Assembly: GCA_030035585.1 (NCBI GenBank)
Contig: CM057467.1
Location: 67,568,941 to 67,632,940, forward strand
Reading direction: 5' to 3'
DNA: 64,000 bases
Source of the DNA: Dugong dugon
Taxonomy: Eukaryota > Chordata > Mammalia > Sirenia > Dugongidae
The first letter of the stretch is position 1, and the number at the start of each line of letters is the position of its first letter. Shown in pieces: positions 1 through 10,232 of the stretch. Below the pieces are notes generated by a model. That model ran no database searches. It was not told where the DNA came from and worked only from the letters and a program-made list of their open reading frames with translations. The translations under genes were made by a program, and so were the position numbers.

Positions 1-119
1 GTGATGATGTAACTTCTAATGCTAGATGTGATGGAGCCATTGGGTGTGTTATCATAGAGGCATGATGGGGATTCAGTGAATCATCCATATCTTTGACCTG
101 GTGAATTGTAAAATAATGT

Positions 120-300
120 CAATAATCCCTATTCACTGAGTGCCTACCACATACCAGGTACCATGATCTTAATTGAAACTTAAGACAATCTTTAAAGGTA
201 CGTATTTGACGGAGGAGGGTGCTGTTGCTTGTAGGGGCTGTGTTACTTGTCCATGCATATCCAGCTAGTAACTGGTAGAGCCCAAACTACACCAGTAGGA
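120..300 (-). repeat. MIR SINE, reverse orientation
   Basis: Reads as reverse-complement MIR: a 'gagtgcctaccac' segment near 140 followed by a diverged 'ccagctagtaactggtagagc' segment near 261-281. Old and diverged. Confidence 0.6.
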
Positions 301-344
301 CATTCTTTTTAGAGCACAACAAGGGCAAGCAGAGGACAAAGCAG

Positions 345-525
345 GTGGAGAATTGTGTGGTCTTTGACAACAGACAACTCTGAGTTCCAATTCTGTCTTG
401 TCCACTTCACTTCTCTGAGTTTCCCATCTGTAAAATGGGTGTGAACATTCCTCTCATAGTATCCTTGAGAAGATTAATGTAGTCTATGTGTGGCCCATGT
501 CAGGCATTCCATAGGTGTTGATTGC
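345..525 (+). repeat. MIR SINE
   Basis: Contains the MIR core 'cccatctgtaaaatggg' near 424 after a degraded tRNA-like half, and a 'caggcattccataggtg' tail near 500. Confidence 0.75.
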
Positions 526-1308
526 TCATGGAGAGTCATTAAAGGTTTAGGGGCTGGGGACTCCCCCGCCTCCCCACCCTGAAGCATGGGGAAGCACTCA
601 CTTCTCAGGAACTGAACAGAGCCAACCGAAAGCTGTTGTGGCCAGCTTTCTCCTGTAACACCCTTCCTCTCTCCCTCCCTCACCTGCCAACCTTGGAGCA
701 TCTCTGTGACTTATGTGGACACTGTTAAGTGGGGGCGGGGCACCAGAGCATGTAATGAGTGTCCATCTTCTCTGAAAAGCCCATCACTGTCCATATGGCA
801 GTTTGCATTTGCCAGGCCCGTCTGTCTAAGGGGATGGAGCCACAGAACTGCTAGCCTTGCCTCCTAGGAGCAGTCCCTCTGACATCCATTTCACCTGACT
901 CCTAAGGCAGAGCAGCTAGTTTATCACATTCGTTTTGGTTCTGGAAACTCCCTTCCTCACACTCTCTGTGGCCCCTTCAGGAATCCCTGATGGAGATTGT
1001 CCCTGGAGGAGAGCAGTAGTGTCCCCTACTCAGAATACTCCAGAGTCCTTAGTCGCTGGGGGGGGTTGCTCCAGAGGGCAAGGCAGCTTCCTTAGGAAGC
1101 CCCAGGGCTTTCGCTATAAAATACCCAGACCCAGGAAATGACCACCAGATTATGTGGCAGGAGAGTGGGCCGATGCTTCTGAGCAAGAGTTCAGTCCTCT
1201 AGTGGAAAAAGCACTAGACGGAGTGTTTGAAGTTTATTTCTTATTCCTTTATTCATTCATCTATCTATTCAGCTGTCCATCCAGTGGTCAGCCACTTTTG
1301 CTGTATAC
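526..1308. other. Unique sequence, no gene seen
   Basis: No repeat family or exon-like pattern recognised. A G-rich patch lies near 730 and weak TCAT/TCTA tetranucleotide character at 1243-1275. Short open frames here show no recognisable protein. Confidence 0.5.
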
Positions 1309-1321
1309 TAATTACATGCTG

Positions 1322-1376
1322 TAGGGTCGCTATGAGTCAGAATCAACTCGATAGCAATGGGTTTGGTTTGATTTTT
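1322..1376 (+). mobile_element. 5'-truncated AfroSINE tail
   Basis: Only the 3' end of an AfroSINE (ggtcgctatgagtcag, then a gggtttggtttg tail). It is flanked by taattacatgctg (1309-1321) and taattatatgctg (1377-1389), a 12/13 target-site duplication. The right duplication copy also serves as the left one for the next SINE. Confidence 0.8.
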
Positions 1377-1391
1377 TAATTATATGCTGAA

Positions 1392-1770
1392 GGAGCCCAG
1401 TGACACCATGGGTAAGCATTCAGCTGCTAACAGAAAGGTCAGCAATCTGAACCCACCCAGGGGCTCCACTGGAGCCCTGGTGGCAGAGTGGTTAAGTGAT
1501 ATGACTGCTTACCAAAAGGTTGGCAGTTTAAATCCACCAGTCGCTCCTTGGAAACCCTATGGAGCAGTTCTACTCTGTCCTCTAGGGTCGCTATGGGTCA
1601 GAATTGGCTCGATGGCAACGGGTTTGGTTTTTTGGTTTAGTGGCTCCACTGGAGAAAAGGCCAGGTGATCTGCTCCGGTAAAGATTACAGCCTAGGAAAC
1701 CCTATGGGGCAGTTCTACTCTGTCCTATAGAGTCGCTATGAGTCAGAACTGAGTCAGCACACAACAACAA
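1392..1770 (+). mobile_element. AfroSINE, interrupted by a second AfroSINE
   Basis: The head (about 1392-1461) and the tail (about 1655-1770, ending acacaacaacaa) belong to one copy split by the insertion at 1475-1641. Flanks are aattatatgctgaa at 1378-1391 and 1769-1782, a perfect 14-bp repeat. The variant carries 'ccggtaaagattacagccta', also seen in the copy at 16.8 kb. Confidence 0.9.
1475..1641 (+). mobile_element. AfroSINE (short form), nested
   Basis: Complete short-form copy: tRNA-like head with 'ggtggcagagtggtt', middle 'ccttggaaaccctatgg', RTE-like tail 'gggtcgctatgggtcag' and a GGTTTGG tail. A perfect 13-bp duplication ggctccactggag (1462-1474 and 1642-1654) flanks it inside the older AfroSINE. 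Confidence 0.93.
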
Positions 1771-1782
1771 TTATATGCTGAA

Positions 1783-1890
1783 CCCTGGGTTAGGCCCTCT
1801 GGGACCAGATATGAGAATAAAAGACTGCTACCTTAAGGAGATAGACCCATGCATAAGTAACTCGATTATAATAAGTTCTCAGTACCAAAT
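1783..1890 (-). repeat. L2-like fragment
   Basis: 'gggttaggccctctggga' followed by 'ctaccttaaggag' matches the reverse-complement L2 3' end. Diverged. This is the host sequence into which the AfroSINE cluster inserted. Confidence 0.45.
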
Positions 1891-2439
1891 CGATAAGACT
1901 TGTCGTGTAGAACTGTGCTTTGTGGCAAAAGCATCTATTGTGAGGATGTTGGTCTTTACAGCCCAGAGAGTCTTTATCCTTTGTGAGCAGTGGGCCCATC
2001 TGAGAATCCCACACACGGCCGTGGAGCCTCCCCCAAAACAGTGCTCATCCTAAGACACATGGTATGTTGTAGACTGTTTCAGGAGGTGCAGACACCAGGT
2101 CAAAGCCCCTCTGGTTTACAGAGTTCTGTTTATGAGGATTCTCTATTTCATCTCTTCCCAATGTTAATAATGAATGTGCTTCTCCAGCGAAGATGGTTTG
2201 TTTTTGTCTTGCAAACGTGAACTATGTGGCTAATGATGTCTTGTTTTCCCTATAGACTCCTAGGGGGTGTAGGGTTAAATCTGAGGTCTGTTTGTTAAGA
2301 AAATTTTATGACAGACGTTTTTTCCTTAGCTTTGTTCCTAGCTCAATTTTGTTTTCCTACCTTTTTCTTTTTTTTCCTCATCTGCTACCGGTTTATCACT
2401 TTATCCCAAACTGCTAGTTATTGTTGCTTGCATCCCTTT
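1891..2439. other. Unique sequence, no gene seen
   Basis: No family recognised. T-rich around 2340-2380. Small open frames on both strands show no known domain. Confidence 0.5.
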
Positions 2440-2868
2440 TGGCTTAGCTTCCTAGTGCTGCTGTAACAGAAATACAAGTTGGTGGCTTTAAAGAACAGAA
2501 CTTTATCTTGTCACAGTTCAGGAAGCTAAAAGTTCAAATTAAGGGCCCGGGAGGGGAAGTCTCTCTGTTGGCTCTGAGGGAAGAGCCTTGTGTTTTTAAG
2601 CATTTGTCCCCTTAGCGTTCCTCAGCAATCTTCACATGGCATCCGTCTGTTCCCCCAACCTCCACCCCCTGAGCGTGCTTACTTCTTACTCCTGTATCTA
2701 ATCTGCTCTTTTAATAACTCAGAAGGGATTAGGTTTAGGACACACTACACTGGTGTAGCCTCATTGACATAACAAAGAAAGCCTTTCTTCTAGACAGAAG
2801 TACATCCAAAGGTATAGTAGTTAGGATTCCAACACATATGTTAGGAGGACATGATTCAATCCATGATA
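2440..2868 (-). mobile_element. Solo LTR, ERVL-MaLR-like
   Basis: In reverse orientation it starts like MaLR LTRs (a 'catggattgaatcatg' style 5' end at 2868) and ends with the 'gctgtaacagaaata' / 'ctaagcca' 3' end at 2440. A perfect 5-bp duplication CCTTT (2435-2439 and 2869-2873) fits ERVL-class integration. At 429 bp it is the shortest of three related LTRs here. No internal retroviral sequence adjoins it. Confidence 0.8.
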
Positions 2869-3885
2869 CCTTTCAACTGCTTAAATACTTTTTTTCTGGA
2901 GGCAACAAGGCAGGGTGGAAAGATAAACAAGAACTATGATGGATCCTACAGTAGAGAAATGTACAAGGTGCTATGGACCGTAGAGGAGAAGCAGCTGACT
3001 CAGCCTCAAGGGATAGGACCAGACACACAATTCGTTGGATCCTTCACAAAACAAAAATGCGAGGCCCCCTATTCAAAAATTATTAATAATTTGAAAATAG
3101 CAGCAGAACATTAAGCAAAGGTAGGGTCCTTTTAAACACGAAGCCCTCGGTACCTGCAGAGGTCGCCCACCCATGAATCTAGCCCTGGTTAAGGCAAGGA
3201 GATGTCCCAGGCCATGTGACACTTGAAACAGCTCTTGAGAGGAGGGCGACACTTTGCCAGCAGAGCACAGGAAGATGGGCCATCTGGACAGAAGGAATAG
3301 CTGGTGCTAAGAGACAGATGTAGGAGTTAAGTCATGAGAGGGGGGTGTGCAGGAGGTGATGCTGGAAGGTAAGAACAGGTGAGGTCAAGTCACCAGGAGC
3401 CTTGCCTGTTTCCCTGTAATTTACATGAACCACAATCCCAGAGGGCCTGAATGAAGCTAGTCTCACATTCAATTCCAGGCCCCATGGAGTCACATTTTGG
3501 CCATAAGCCAGTACATCCTCATCTGTCCTGTTGCATCTGCCTTTTGCTCTTCCTGATATTCCCACGATGCACTGGGACACATCAAACAGCCATTGCTAAT
3601 GTGAAATCTGTACACAGGCCCCTTAATGCCTCCAGCTTCCTGCTGTTCCAGACTAGCTATGATAATGGGGGAGGCTCTAAGACATGTACTCTGTGCCCCA
3701 CAGTCTGTGTGTGATTTTGAGACATCAGCAGGCCCCGTGAATTTCTATCAGTCCCTTCAGCATGTCCTAAATTGTCCATTTTTCACTGCTACCTGCTTGT
3801 ACAGAAAGTCATCAAAGGCGGCCGGCCCTGTGACAAGTTGTTTGCGTGCAGGCGGGTCGCCTGCTTCCTCCCGGCCAGGTCTACA
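2869..3885. other. Mostly unique; weak L2-like patch
   Basis: 3205-3425 is purine-rich and resembles reverse-complement L2 ('gaatagctggtgctaag', 'ggtgaggtcaagtcac'). 3816-3880 is a small CpG-containing patch with a GGCCGGCC motif. No exon recognised. Confidence 0.4.
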
Positions 3886-3961
3886 TCTCTCCTTCCCAGC
3901 GAGAGCTGGGTAGTTAGCCCCCTTCTCTCCTTCCCAGCGAGAGCTGGGTAGTTAGCCCCTT
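3886..3961. repeat. 38-bp tandem duplication, two copies
   Basis: 3886-3923 and 3924-3961 are almost identical and begin tctctccttcccagcg. The near-identity implies a recent event in otherwise unique sequence. Confidence 0.9.
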
Positions 3962-4317
3962 TCCTCCCCGTGTTTTCTTGCTGCTCTTTTACATCACCTT
4001 CTCTGATAAATCATTTGGGACGCCACGCTGTCAACAGCGTTGCCATAAACCCTTTCTCATAAATGAGATCACGCTCTGAGGAGAAGCATTAAGCAGCGAT
4101 TCAGGAAGCATTTGAGGCTGTTTATTTGCCTGAAAATGTAAAAGGCGAGGTAGGGGGTGGGGGCGAGTATGCATGTGGTGAGTCTGAAAGTAGCACATTG
4201 CTGCTCTCCTTTCAGTGGAGAGGAAAACATCTCATATAGGCTCATTCCGGCACCTGAGGGATCCTGGTGCATCCACGCTAGAAGGGACCATAGCGTAGAG
4301 GGCCCTTGAGCAAAAGT

Positions 4318-4425
4318 CCTCACTGTATTCATGAGTAAACAGGCGCAGCGAGGCCAAGAGACTTATCTAATGTTGTACAGCCTCTAAGTGGCCAGGCTAA
4401 ACCCAGGTCTACTCTTGAAATGTAA
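4318..4425 (-). repeat. MIR SINE, reverse orientation
   Basis: Reverse-complement MIR: 'gaggccaagagacttatcta', then 'acagcctctaagtggc' and 'aaacccaggtctactc'. Confidence 0.65.
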
Positions 4426-4454
4426 TAATTACTAGGATAAATTCTTCAAACATT

Positions 4455-4722
4455 TTAGCTGTGTGTCTCTGAGCAAGTCTCTTACCTTCCCCAAACCTCG
4501 TTGTACTCATCTGTAAAATGAGGATACTACCTTTTTCTCGAGATTAATAGAGGGTGCTAAGAGGAGCATTTCTGCAAAGGCATCTAACACAGTCCTTGGC
4601 CACATGACCTGGAGCAGGTTGTGTAGCTTCCCTCAGCCTCCATTTCCTCATCTCTAAAATGAGTAAGAGACCTGAATTTAGACAGTGCTTGGAACATGGT
4701 TAGTACTGAATAAGTGTTCATT
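4455..4722 (+). repeat. Two MIR SINE fragments
   Basis: Two successive cores: 'tcatctgtaaaatgagg' near 4508 and 'cctcatctctaaaatgag' near 4647. The second continues into a 'cttggaacatggttagtac' tail. Confidence 0.7.
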
Positions 4723-4789
4723 TTTTGCGTTGTCATCGTTATGCTCATCAGCAGCAGAGCAAGCCCTCAGTAATTGTTTTTCCCCTTCT

Positions 4790-5030
4790 GTGTAGACAGA
4801 GTTGCGAAGTGGTTACAACAAGGGCACTAGATATAAACATGAGTTTCAACCCTGGTTCAGCCACTACTGGCTGTGTGATGCTGAACAAGCTTCTCAACTT
4901 ATCTGAGCCTTAGTTTCCTCATCCGAGAAGCGAGAAGCAGGATAGCAATACCTACCTTGAGGAGCTCCTAGTGAGAATCAGAAATCACTTGCCTGCCACG
5001 TCGTTCGTGCTCAGAAAAAATTATAGCAAT
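4790..5030 (+). repeat. MIR SINE
   Basis: Long copy: 'gaagtggttacaacaagggc' head, 'ttcagccactactggctg', 'cttagtttcctcatccgag', and a 'cctgccacgtcgttcgtgct' tail. Confidence 0.8.
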
Positions 5031-5039
5031 TATTATTTT

Positions 5040-5996
5040 TCTTTCCCAGCTGCGATTCTGATGGATTTCAAAGCAAAATTCCTTTGGGCCAGGAGCCAGC
5101 CTGCGCTCCCTACACCCCGTGTTTGTTGCTGCAGAAGTCATTGCCCATGATTTAGATAGTTTGCATCATGCAGCTGTAGCTCAGCATTTCCATGCTGTGG
5201 AGGCATGATGAAAAAGCAATTAACACACGCAGCCCAGGGATCGTGGCTAAATGGGGGACCACAACCTCCATGGGTAAACACTGAGTGCAAACTCTTGCAT
5301 TCGGTTGCAATCCTGTGGATTTTATCAAGGGTAGAAGGCTGCAAAACAGGGGAGGAAGGAGAGCCAGCAGGCTGTGTCCTCTCCTGGTGAGCTCTGGGCC
5401 ATGTCTGCCCCACGAAGAGCTGTGCTCTTCCTGCTCTGCTGGGACCCTCCCCACCCTCACAATAGAAGGTAGGTGGGCAACAAGAGAGGGAGTGAGCTCA
5501 CCTGCAGGCCAGTTTATCCCTGGAGGAGTCTCTACCCAGTAGAGCATGTTATCAACCAACTGCAAGCCCAGCAGGGGCAGTCACTGGACTTGGGGATTAA
5601 GGTGGTGCTTTCAGGTGGGGCAGGTTGGAAGGCTGGCTGGCTGGCTTCACTTGAAGTTGTTCATTGTTTTACTGCTCAGTAAAGAATATGGTGGTCCGCT
5701 GTGGAGTAAGATTTCTGTAATCACCTGCATCGCTGTGATACAGAGGTATGTTGTCCTGCACAGATTAGATACCTAGTTTGATCATATTGTTTGCTCCTTC
5801 GCTAACCCTCGGATAAAAGAAAAAAGGGTTTGTTATCCGTTAGCATAGATACCCAAGGCTTGAAATCATGTTGTATGTTGTTGACATTCCCTGTAGCATG
5901 TCCAGAATTGCCCATTAGGTGGAACAAGATACAGTTGCTGATATTTGACGTTTTATTACTTAGAAAGGCAGTGATTTTATATGAATCTACTTAATT
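5040..5996. other. Unique sequence, no gene seen
   Basis: A 137-codon open frame on the minus strand (5152-5565) and overlapping frames on plus show no recognisable domain. A short GCTG run sits at 5631-5646. I see no exon-like structure. Confidence 0.45.
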
Positions 5997-6105
5997 TAGG
6001 TGACCCCATGTGACAGAGTAGAACTGCCCCATAGAGTTTTCTAGGGTGTAATCTTTACAGGAGCAGATTGCCAAGTCTTTTTCCTGCGGAACTGCTGAGT
6101 GGGTT
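5997..6105 (-). mobile_element. AfroSINE, 5'-truncated
   Basis: Reverse-complement AfroSINE tail and middle ('gacagagtagaactgcccca', 'gtaatctttacaggagcag'). It ends at 'gggttcgaac', where a second AfroSINE inserted. Confidence 0.85.
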
Positions 6106-6119
6106 CGAACCACTCCTTA

Positions 6120-6280
6120 AAAACGAAAACAAAAACCAAACCTGTTGCTATGGAGTCATAGTGACCCTACAGGACAGAGTAGAACTGCTCCATAGGGTTT
6201 CCAAGGAACACCAGGTGGATTTGAACTGCCGACCTTTTGGTTAGCAGCCAAACTCTTAACCACCGCACCACCAGGGCTTC
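6120..6280 (-). mobile_element. AfroSINE (short form) inserted in or beside another
   Basis: Complete reverse-complement short form ending 'caccaccagggcttc'. Flanks cgaaccactcctta (6106-6119) and cgaaccgctcctta (6281-6294) form a 13/14 duplication, so it landed at the 5' edge of the older copy. Confidence 0.92.
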
Positions 6281-6526
6281 CGAACCGCTCCTTAGTTGTT
6301 TATTGCTGAATGAAAAAAGTGAACATGCTCTTAATTTATACGTTGTCTTCATGTGTTGATTGTGTGAACTAACGCTTCTGAAATCTGGAACTGGGAACAG
6401 CCCTCTCTTCTTTTTCCCATACTTTACAAATCACTTTTTCCTAAAGCATAATGAGGGATAATGAACCAGTAGGTATTGCGCTTTTCTCATAATAATCAGT
6501 GCAATGTCCTGATTTAAGGAAAGGGG

Positions 6527-6745
6527 ATTTGGAATCAAATGTTTTATCACTGCTACATACTATTCTGTGACTCTAGGCAAGTTGCTTAATCTTTCTAAGC
6601 CTCAGTTTTCTCATCCGTAAAATGGGGATGATGTTATTCCCACTCTACCTTATGGGGGTTTTATTGAAGATAAATGAGATAATGCATAGAAAGCTCTAAG
6701 CACTGCTATTGGTACACAGTAGGTACTGAAATACCAGCAGCAGTG
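6527..6745 (+). repeat. MIR SINE
   Basis: Well-preserved copy: 'gtgactctaggcaagttgct', 'cctcagttttctcatccgta', 'aaatgagataatgcatag' and 'ggtacacagtaggtactgaa'. Confidence 0.88.
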
Positions 6746-6786
6746 CTGCTGCCGCTAGATACTTCGATGGGCTTAAAGATTTAGGT

Positions 6787-6989
6787 GAGCTGCCCTAGTG
6801 GCGCAGTGCTGAAGTGCTTGGCTACTAACTGCAAGGTTGGCAGTTCGAACCCACCACCCACTCTGCAAGAGAAAGATGTGGCTGTCTGCTTCTGTAAGAA
6901 ACCTTATAGGGTAGTTCTGCTCTGTCCTATAGGCTCAGTATGATTTGAAATTGACTTGACAGCAATGGGTGTGGTTTTTTTGGTTTATA
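6787..6989 (+). mobile_element. AfroSINE
   Basis: Head 'ctagtggcgcagtgctgaag', middle with 'tgtctgcttctgtaag', tail 'gtcctataggctcag' and a GT/T-rich end. Flanked by gatttaggt (6778-6786) and gacttaggt (6990-6998). Confidence 0.88.
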
Positions 6990-7010
6990 GACTTAGGTAA
7001 TCTTATCCAT

Positions 7011-7251
7011 GACATTGGTGGCTCAGTGGTAAAATTCTTGCCTTCCGTGCAGGAGACTAGAGTACTATTCCCAGCCAGTGTACCTAAAGCATATCTACCT
7101 CTTGTCTGTTAGTGGAGGCTTATGTGTTGCTATGATGTTGAACTACAGCTAAGACAGACTATGAAGAAAGGCCTGGCAGCGTTTTGTTTTGTTGTGCATG
7201 GGGTTGCCATGAGTCAGGGGCTGTCTCTCAACAGCTGCTGACAACAACAAG
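7011..7251 (+). mobile_element. tRNA-Gly-headed, RTE-derived SINE
   Basis: The first 72 bp resemble tRNA-Gly (A box ggtggctcagtgg; degraded B box near 7060). An RTE 5' region follows ('ggaggcttatgtgttgct', 'agacagactatgaagaaagg') and is joined directly to the RTE 3' end ('ttgtgcatggggttgccatg', 'gacaacaacaa'). Flanked by CCATGACA (7007-7014 and 7252-7259). An internally deleted RTE with a Pol III-type head, unable to move on its own. Confidence 0.82.
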
Positions 7252-7259
7252 CCATGACA

Positions 7260-7586
7260 AAGGCCATCCAACATCCTCTGATTGCCCACCTCTCCCTCTA
7301 ATATGGTAAAGTCCTGGTAAAGTTGTAGAGCCACCTTGTACTGAGTCATGACAACAGATTTTTAAATTTTTAGAATTTTGTGAGCCAGTTGCTAAACACA
7401 GGCATTATTAAAAATTAAATTATATAAACTTACACTTAAATAAATTATGTTAAAAACAAAGGGAATAAATGCTTGAAACTCAGTACTTCCTGATTATTTT
7501 ACTTCATTTTACTATGCTCTTGAGGTTACGTAACTTCTATTTTATCTGTGTAGTGGAAATGCTGTCTAGTGGTTGTTACTGCACAT
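7260..7586. other. Unique AT-rich sequence
   Basis: AT-rich around 7355-7460. No gene or recognised family. Confidence 0.45.
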
Positions 7587-7700
7587 GTCTTCCCAGCTAC
7601 ACTTTCAGTGACTTCATTTTGATAGCTTGAAATTGGCCGTGGTAGGAGAATTTACACCATGGAAATTAGCAAACACTATATATCAGGACTTTTTTGATCT
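7587..7700. repeat. Unclassified dispersed repeat, copy 1
   Basis: 'atagcttgaaattggccgtg' and the following ~60 bp match 12,948-13,078, with shared 'atgtcttccca' upstream and a T-rich stretch downstream. I could not assign the family. Confidence 0.55.
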
Positions 7701-7827
7701 GGAGAAGCTTGTTGTTACATATTTACCAGCACACCTTTGGGTAAAATTCACTAAATAGTAAGATTAGCTGTTTCATTGTTAGACAAGTGCTGATGGTCAG
7801 AAAATTTCTTAGTACGTATGTAGACCT

Positions 7828-7985
7828 GGAAACCCTGGTGATGTAGTGGTTAAGTGCTACGGCTGCTAACCAAAAGATCGGCAGTCGAATCCACCAGATG
7901 CTCCTTGGAAACTTCTACTCTGTCCTTTAGGGTCGCTGTCAGTCGGAATTGATTTGACAGCAACCGGTTTGGTTTTTTGCTTTTG
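7828..7985 (+). mobile_element. AfroSINE (short form)
   Basis: 'aaccctggtgatgtagtggt' head, 'ctaaccaaaagatcggcagt', tail 'ttagggtcgctgtcagtcgg' and a GGTTTGGTTTTTT end. Part of the middle is missing ('ccttggaaacttctactc'). Confidence 0.92.
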
Positions 7986-8654
7986 TTTTTGTTTTTCTTG
8001 ATGTTTAGATGTGAAATGTATGTTCTTGTAGCTTCTACCTGTTGGAAATTTCAGTGATTTTTTTTTTAAACTGGTATATAAATATCCTGGCCTTAGATGA
8101 TGTCTTGGTGCCTATTCTAGCATAGTGCATGGAGCATGGTGAACCCTTGAAAAATTACTGTTGTGTTAAATTGATTCTCTTTATATTCGAATCAAGATTT
8201 TTAAAATGTCATTTCTGAGATGGGACATTTTTCCTCTAAGCATGAGCCAGTTTCAAAAATACTTCAAATGTGATATAGAGGAAATCTAGTCTCAAAGCTG
8301 AATTTTACTTAAATTTTATCACTTTGAATATATGCTGCTTGACTCTTTTCTTGAATCAATAACTGAATAGAGGGTGAAGCAGATCTTGTTTTTGGAAAAA
8401 TCAGTCTCCTTCCAGAAGGTGCTTTTCCATGAGTGACCAACTGCCCACAAAGGACAGTTCCATCGGTGTCAGACAAAACCAGGGGGGAAATGTCAGCCAA
8501 GATGTAAGACCCAGAGAGGTGAAATTGGCAAGTGGAAAAATAACTAGAAGCCAGTGGAAAAGAAGATACTGTGAGACATTGGAGCTTTTGAGACTGAGGC
8601 AGAAAGGCAACTGAACCAGTTGCCCCCTGGTCATCTGGTTGGGGATTTGGGATC
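7986..8654. other. Unique sequence, no gene seen
   Basis: Short overlapping frames at 8300-8630 on both strands, none recognisable. A weak MIR-tail-like segment lies near 8125. Confidence 0.45.
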
Positions 8655-8850
8655 AGAAATGCTAGAGATCAGATTCTGGTATTGTCACACTTCTGAGCTG
8701 TGTGACCTCAGGCAGGCTGCTTAACCTCTCTGAGCTATCATTTTACCATCTGTGAAAATGGGGATCATAATTCTCATTTCATTGTCAAATGGACTAAATG
8801 AAAGCCCAGGACACAGTAGGTGCCAATAAGTGTTAGCCACTCCACTTATC
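8655..8850 (+). repeat. MIR SINE
   Basis: 'gagctgtgtgacctcaggca', 'ttaacctctctgagctatca', and tail 'ggacacagtaggtgccaata'. Confidence 0.88.
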
Positions 8851-9594
8851 ATATCAAAAGCCACACCAACTAACTTAGAGTTTTGATTTGAAAACGCTCC
8901 TAAAAAATTAGGTATCCTGCCTGTATCAAACACAGCTTTTATAGGTTGCACATATATATTATTTTGTCATTTTCCTACTTAAAAAAAGAGAGTAAAACTG
9001 TCCATGTTCACTTTACTATGCTCATTATGAAGGAGAGAGTGATTTTGTTCCACTACTTTGTAGGACAAGCACAAGTTTAGGTACAAGGGGTTGTGTCCTC
9101 CTTGAAGCTGAAATAGCTGAAATAAGGTGCGGGTATTAACAATCTTTTGGTCCCATACTACTCTCTCTAGGCAGAGGAGCCCAAGTGGGAATATTGAGCT
9201 CAATGTTTTATAAACTTCACCAGCCTAGGAGGAAATTATGTTAAAAGCCTTTTTTGTCATCTTCCATTAGACACGAATTTCCTAGGAAAAATAGAATGTA
9301 GGACACTGTTGTATAAGTGAAATAACAGAAGTGTGGCAAGAGGTTAATAACTCCCATTGCCCGGTTCTGAAAGGAAGAAAAGTCATGGTGTCACTTCTAC
9401 TCTTGACATTTTGTGCTATGTCACCCCTTGAAGCAAACAAAGTGTCGTTGTGCATTTTAAAGAGACCTCATTTCTTTCTTTCCAAAGTTCTTGAGAGTTG
9501 TGCCTCTAAAGTTTTTGGTTGATGCTGAGCAGTGGGAAGCCTAAGAAACCTAGCTGTGGTGGGGAGCAAAACTCCATTGCCATTGACTACCAAA
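8851..9594. other. Unique sequence, no gene seen
   Basis: No family or exon recognised; several frames under 80 codons. Confidence 0.45.
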
Positions 9595-10232
9595 TTCTTA
9601 GTTATCTAGTGTTGCTATAACAGAAATACCACAAGTGAATGGCTTTAACAAACAGAAATTTACTTTCTCACAGTTTAGGAGGCTGGAAGTCCGAGTTCAG
9701 AGCACTGGCTCTAGGAGAAAGCTTTTTCTTTCTGTTGGCTCTGGGGGAAGGTCCTTGTCTCCTTTCAGGATCTGTCGGCATGGCATTCCTTGAAGATTTC
9801 CATGTGTCTTGGCATCGATCTTCCCCTGGGTCTAGGAGGTTCTTAGTGCAGGGGCCCCTGCTCGAAAGGATGCACTCCACTCCGGCTCCTGTTTCTTAGT
9901 GATAGATCCCTCTCTCTCTGCTCACTTCTCTCTCCTTTTATTTTTGGTAAGATAAAAGGTGTGCCTCAAGCAAGGGCATGACTTAAGTAAGGCAGTGAGT
10001 GGGGTGGTGACTTAAGTAAGGCAGTGACACCCCACCCTAATGCTGCCTAATAGAGGTTTTAAGATTTATAACACATAACATGGAGGATGATTACATCAGA
10101 TCACAAAATGGAGGATGATTGCATTATTATATAACTACCAAATTGCATCATTACGTAACTGCCAAACCACTGAGAATCATGGCCTAGCCAAGCTGATGCA
10201 TATTTTTGGGGAACACAGTTCAATCCATGACA
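9595..10232 (-). mobile_element. Solo LTR, ERVL-MaLR-like, long variant
   Basis: Same family and orientation as the LTRs at 2440 and 41102: 'gctataacagaaataccaca' on the left and 'gggaacacagttcaatccat' on the right (reverse-orientation 5' end, TGTCATGG). At 638 bp it is longer, partly from internal duplications: 'gacttaagtaaggcagtga' twice (near 9980 and 10012) and 'aatggaggatgatt' twice. Flanking similarity (ccaaa/caaga) is weak. Confidence 0.78.

Noticed and set aside
3816..3880. CpG-island promoter candidate
   Set aside because: Only a few CpGs over less than 100 bp, with no exon or promoter context.
5152..5565. 137-codon minus-strand frame
   Set aside because: Several overlapping frames on both strands cover the same DNA, and none resembles a known protein or shows exon boundaries.
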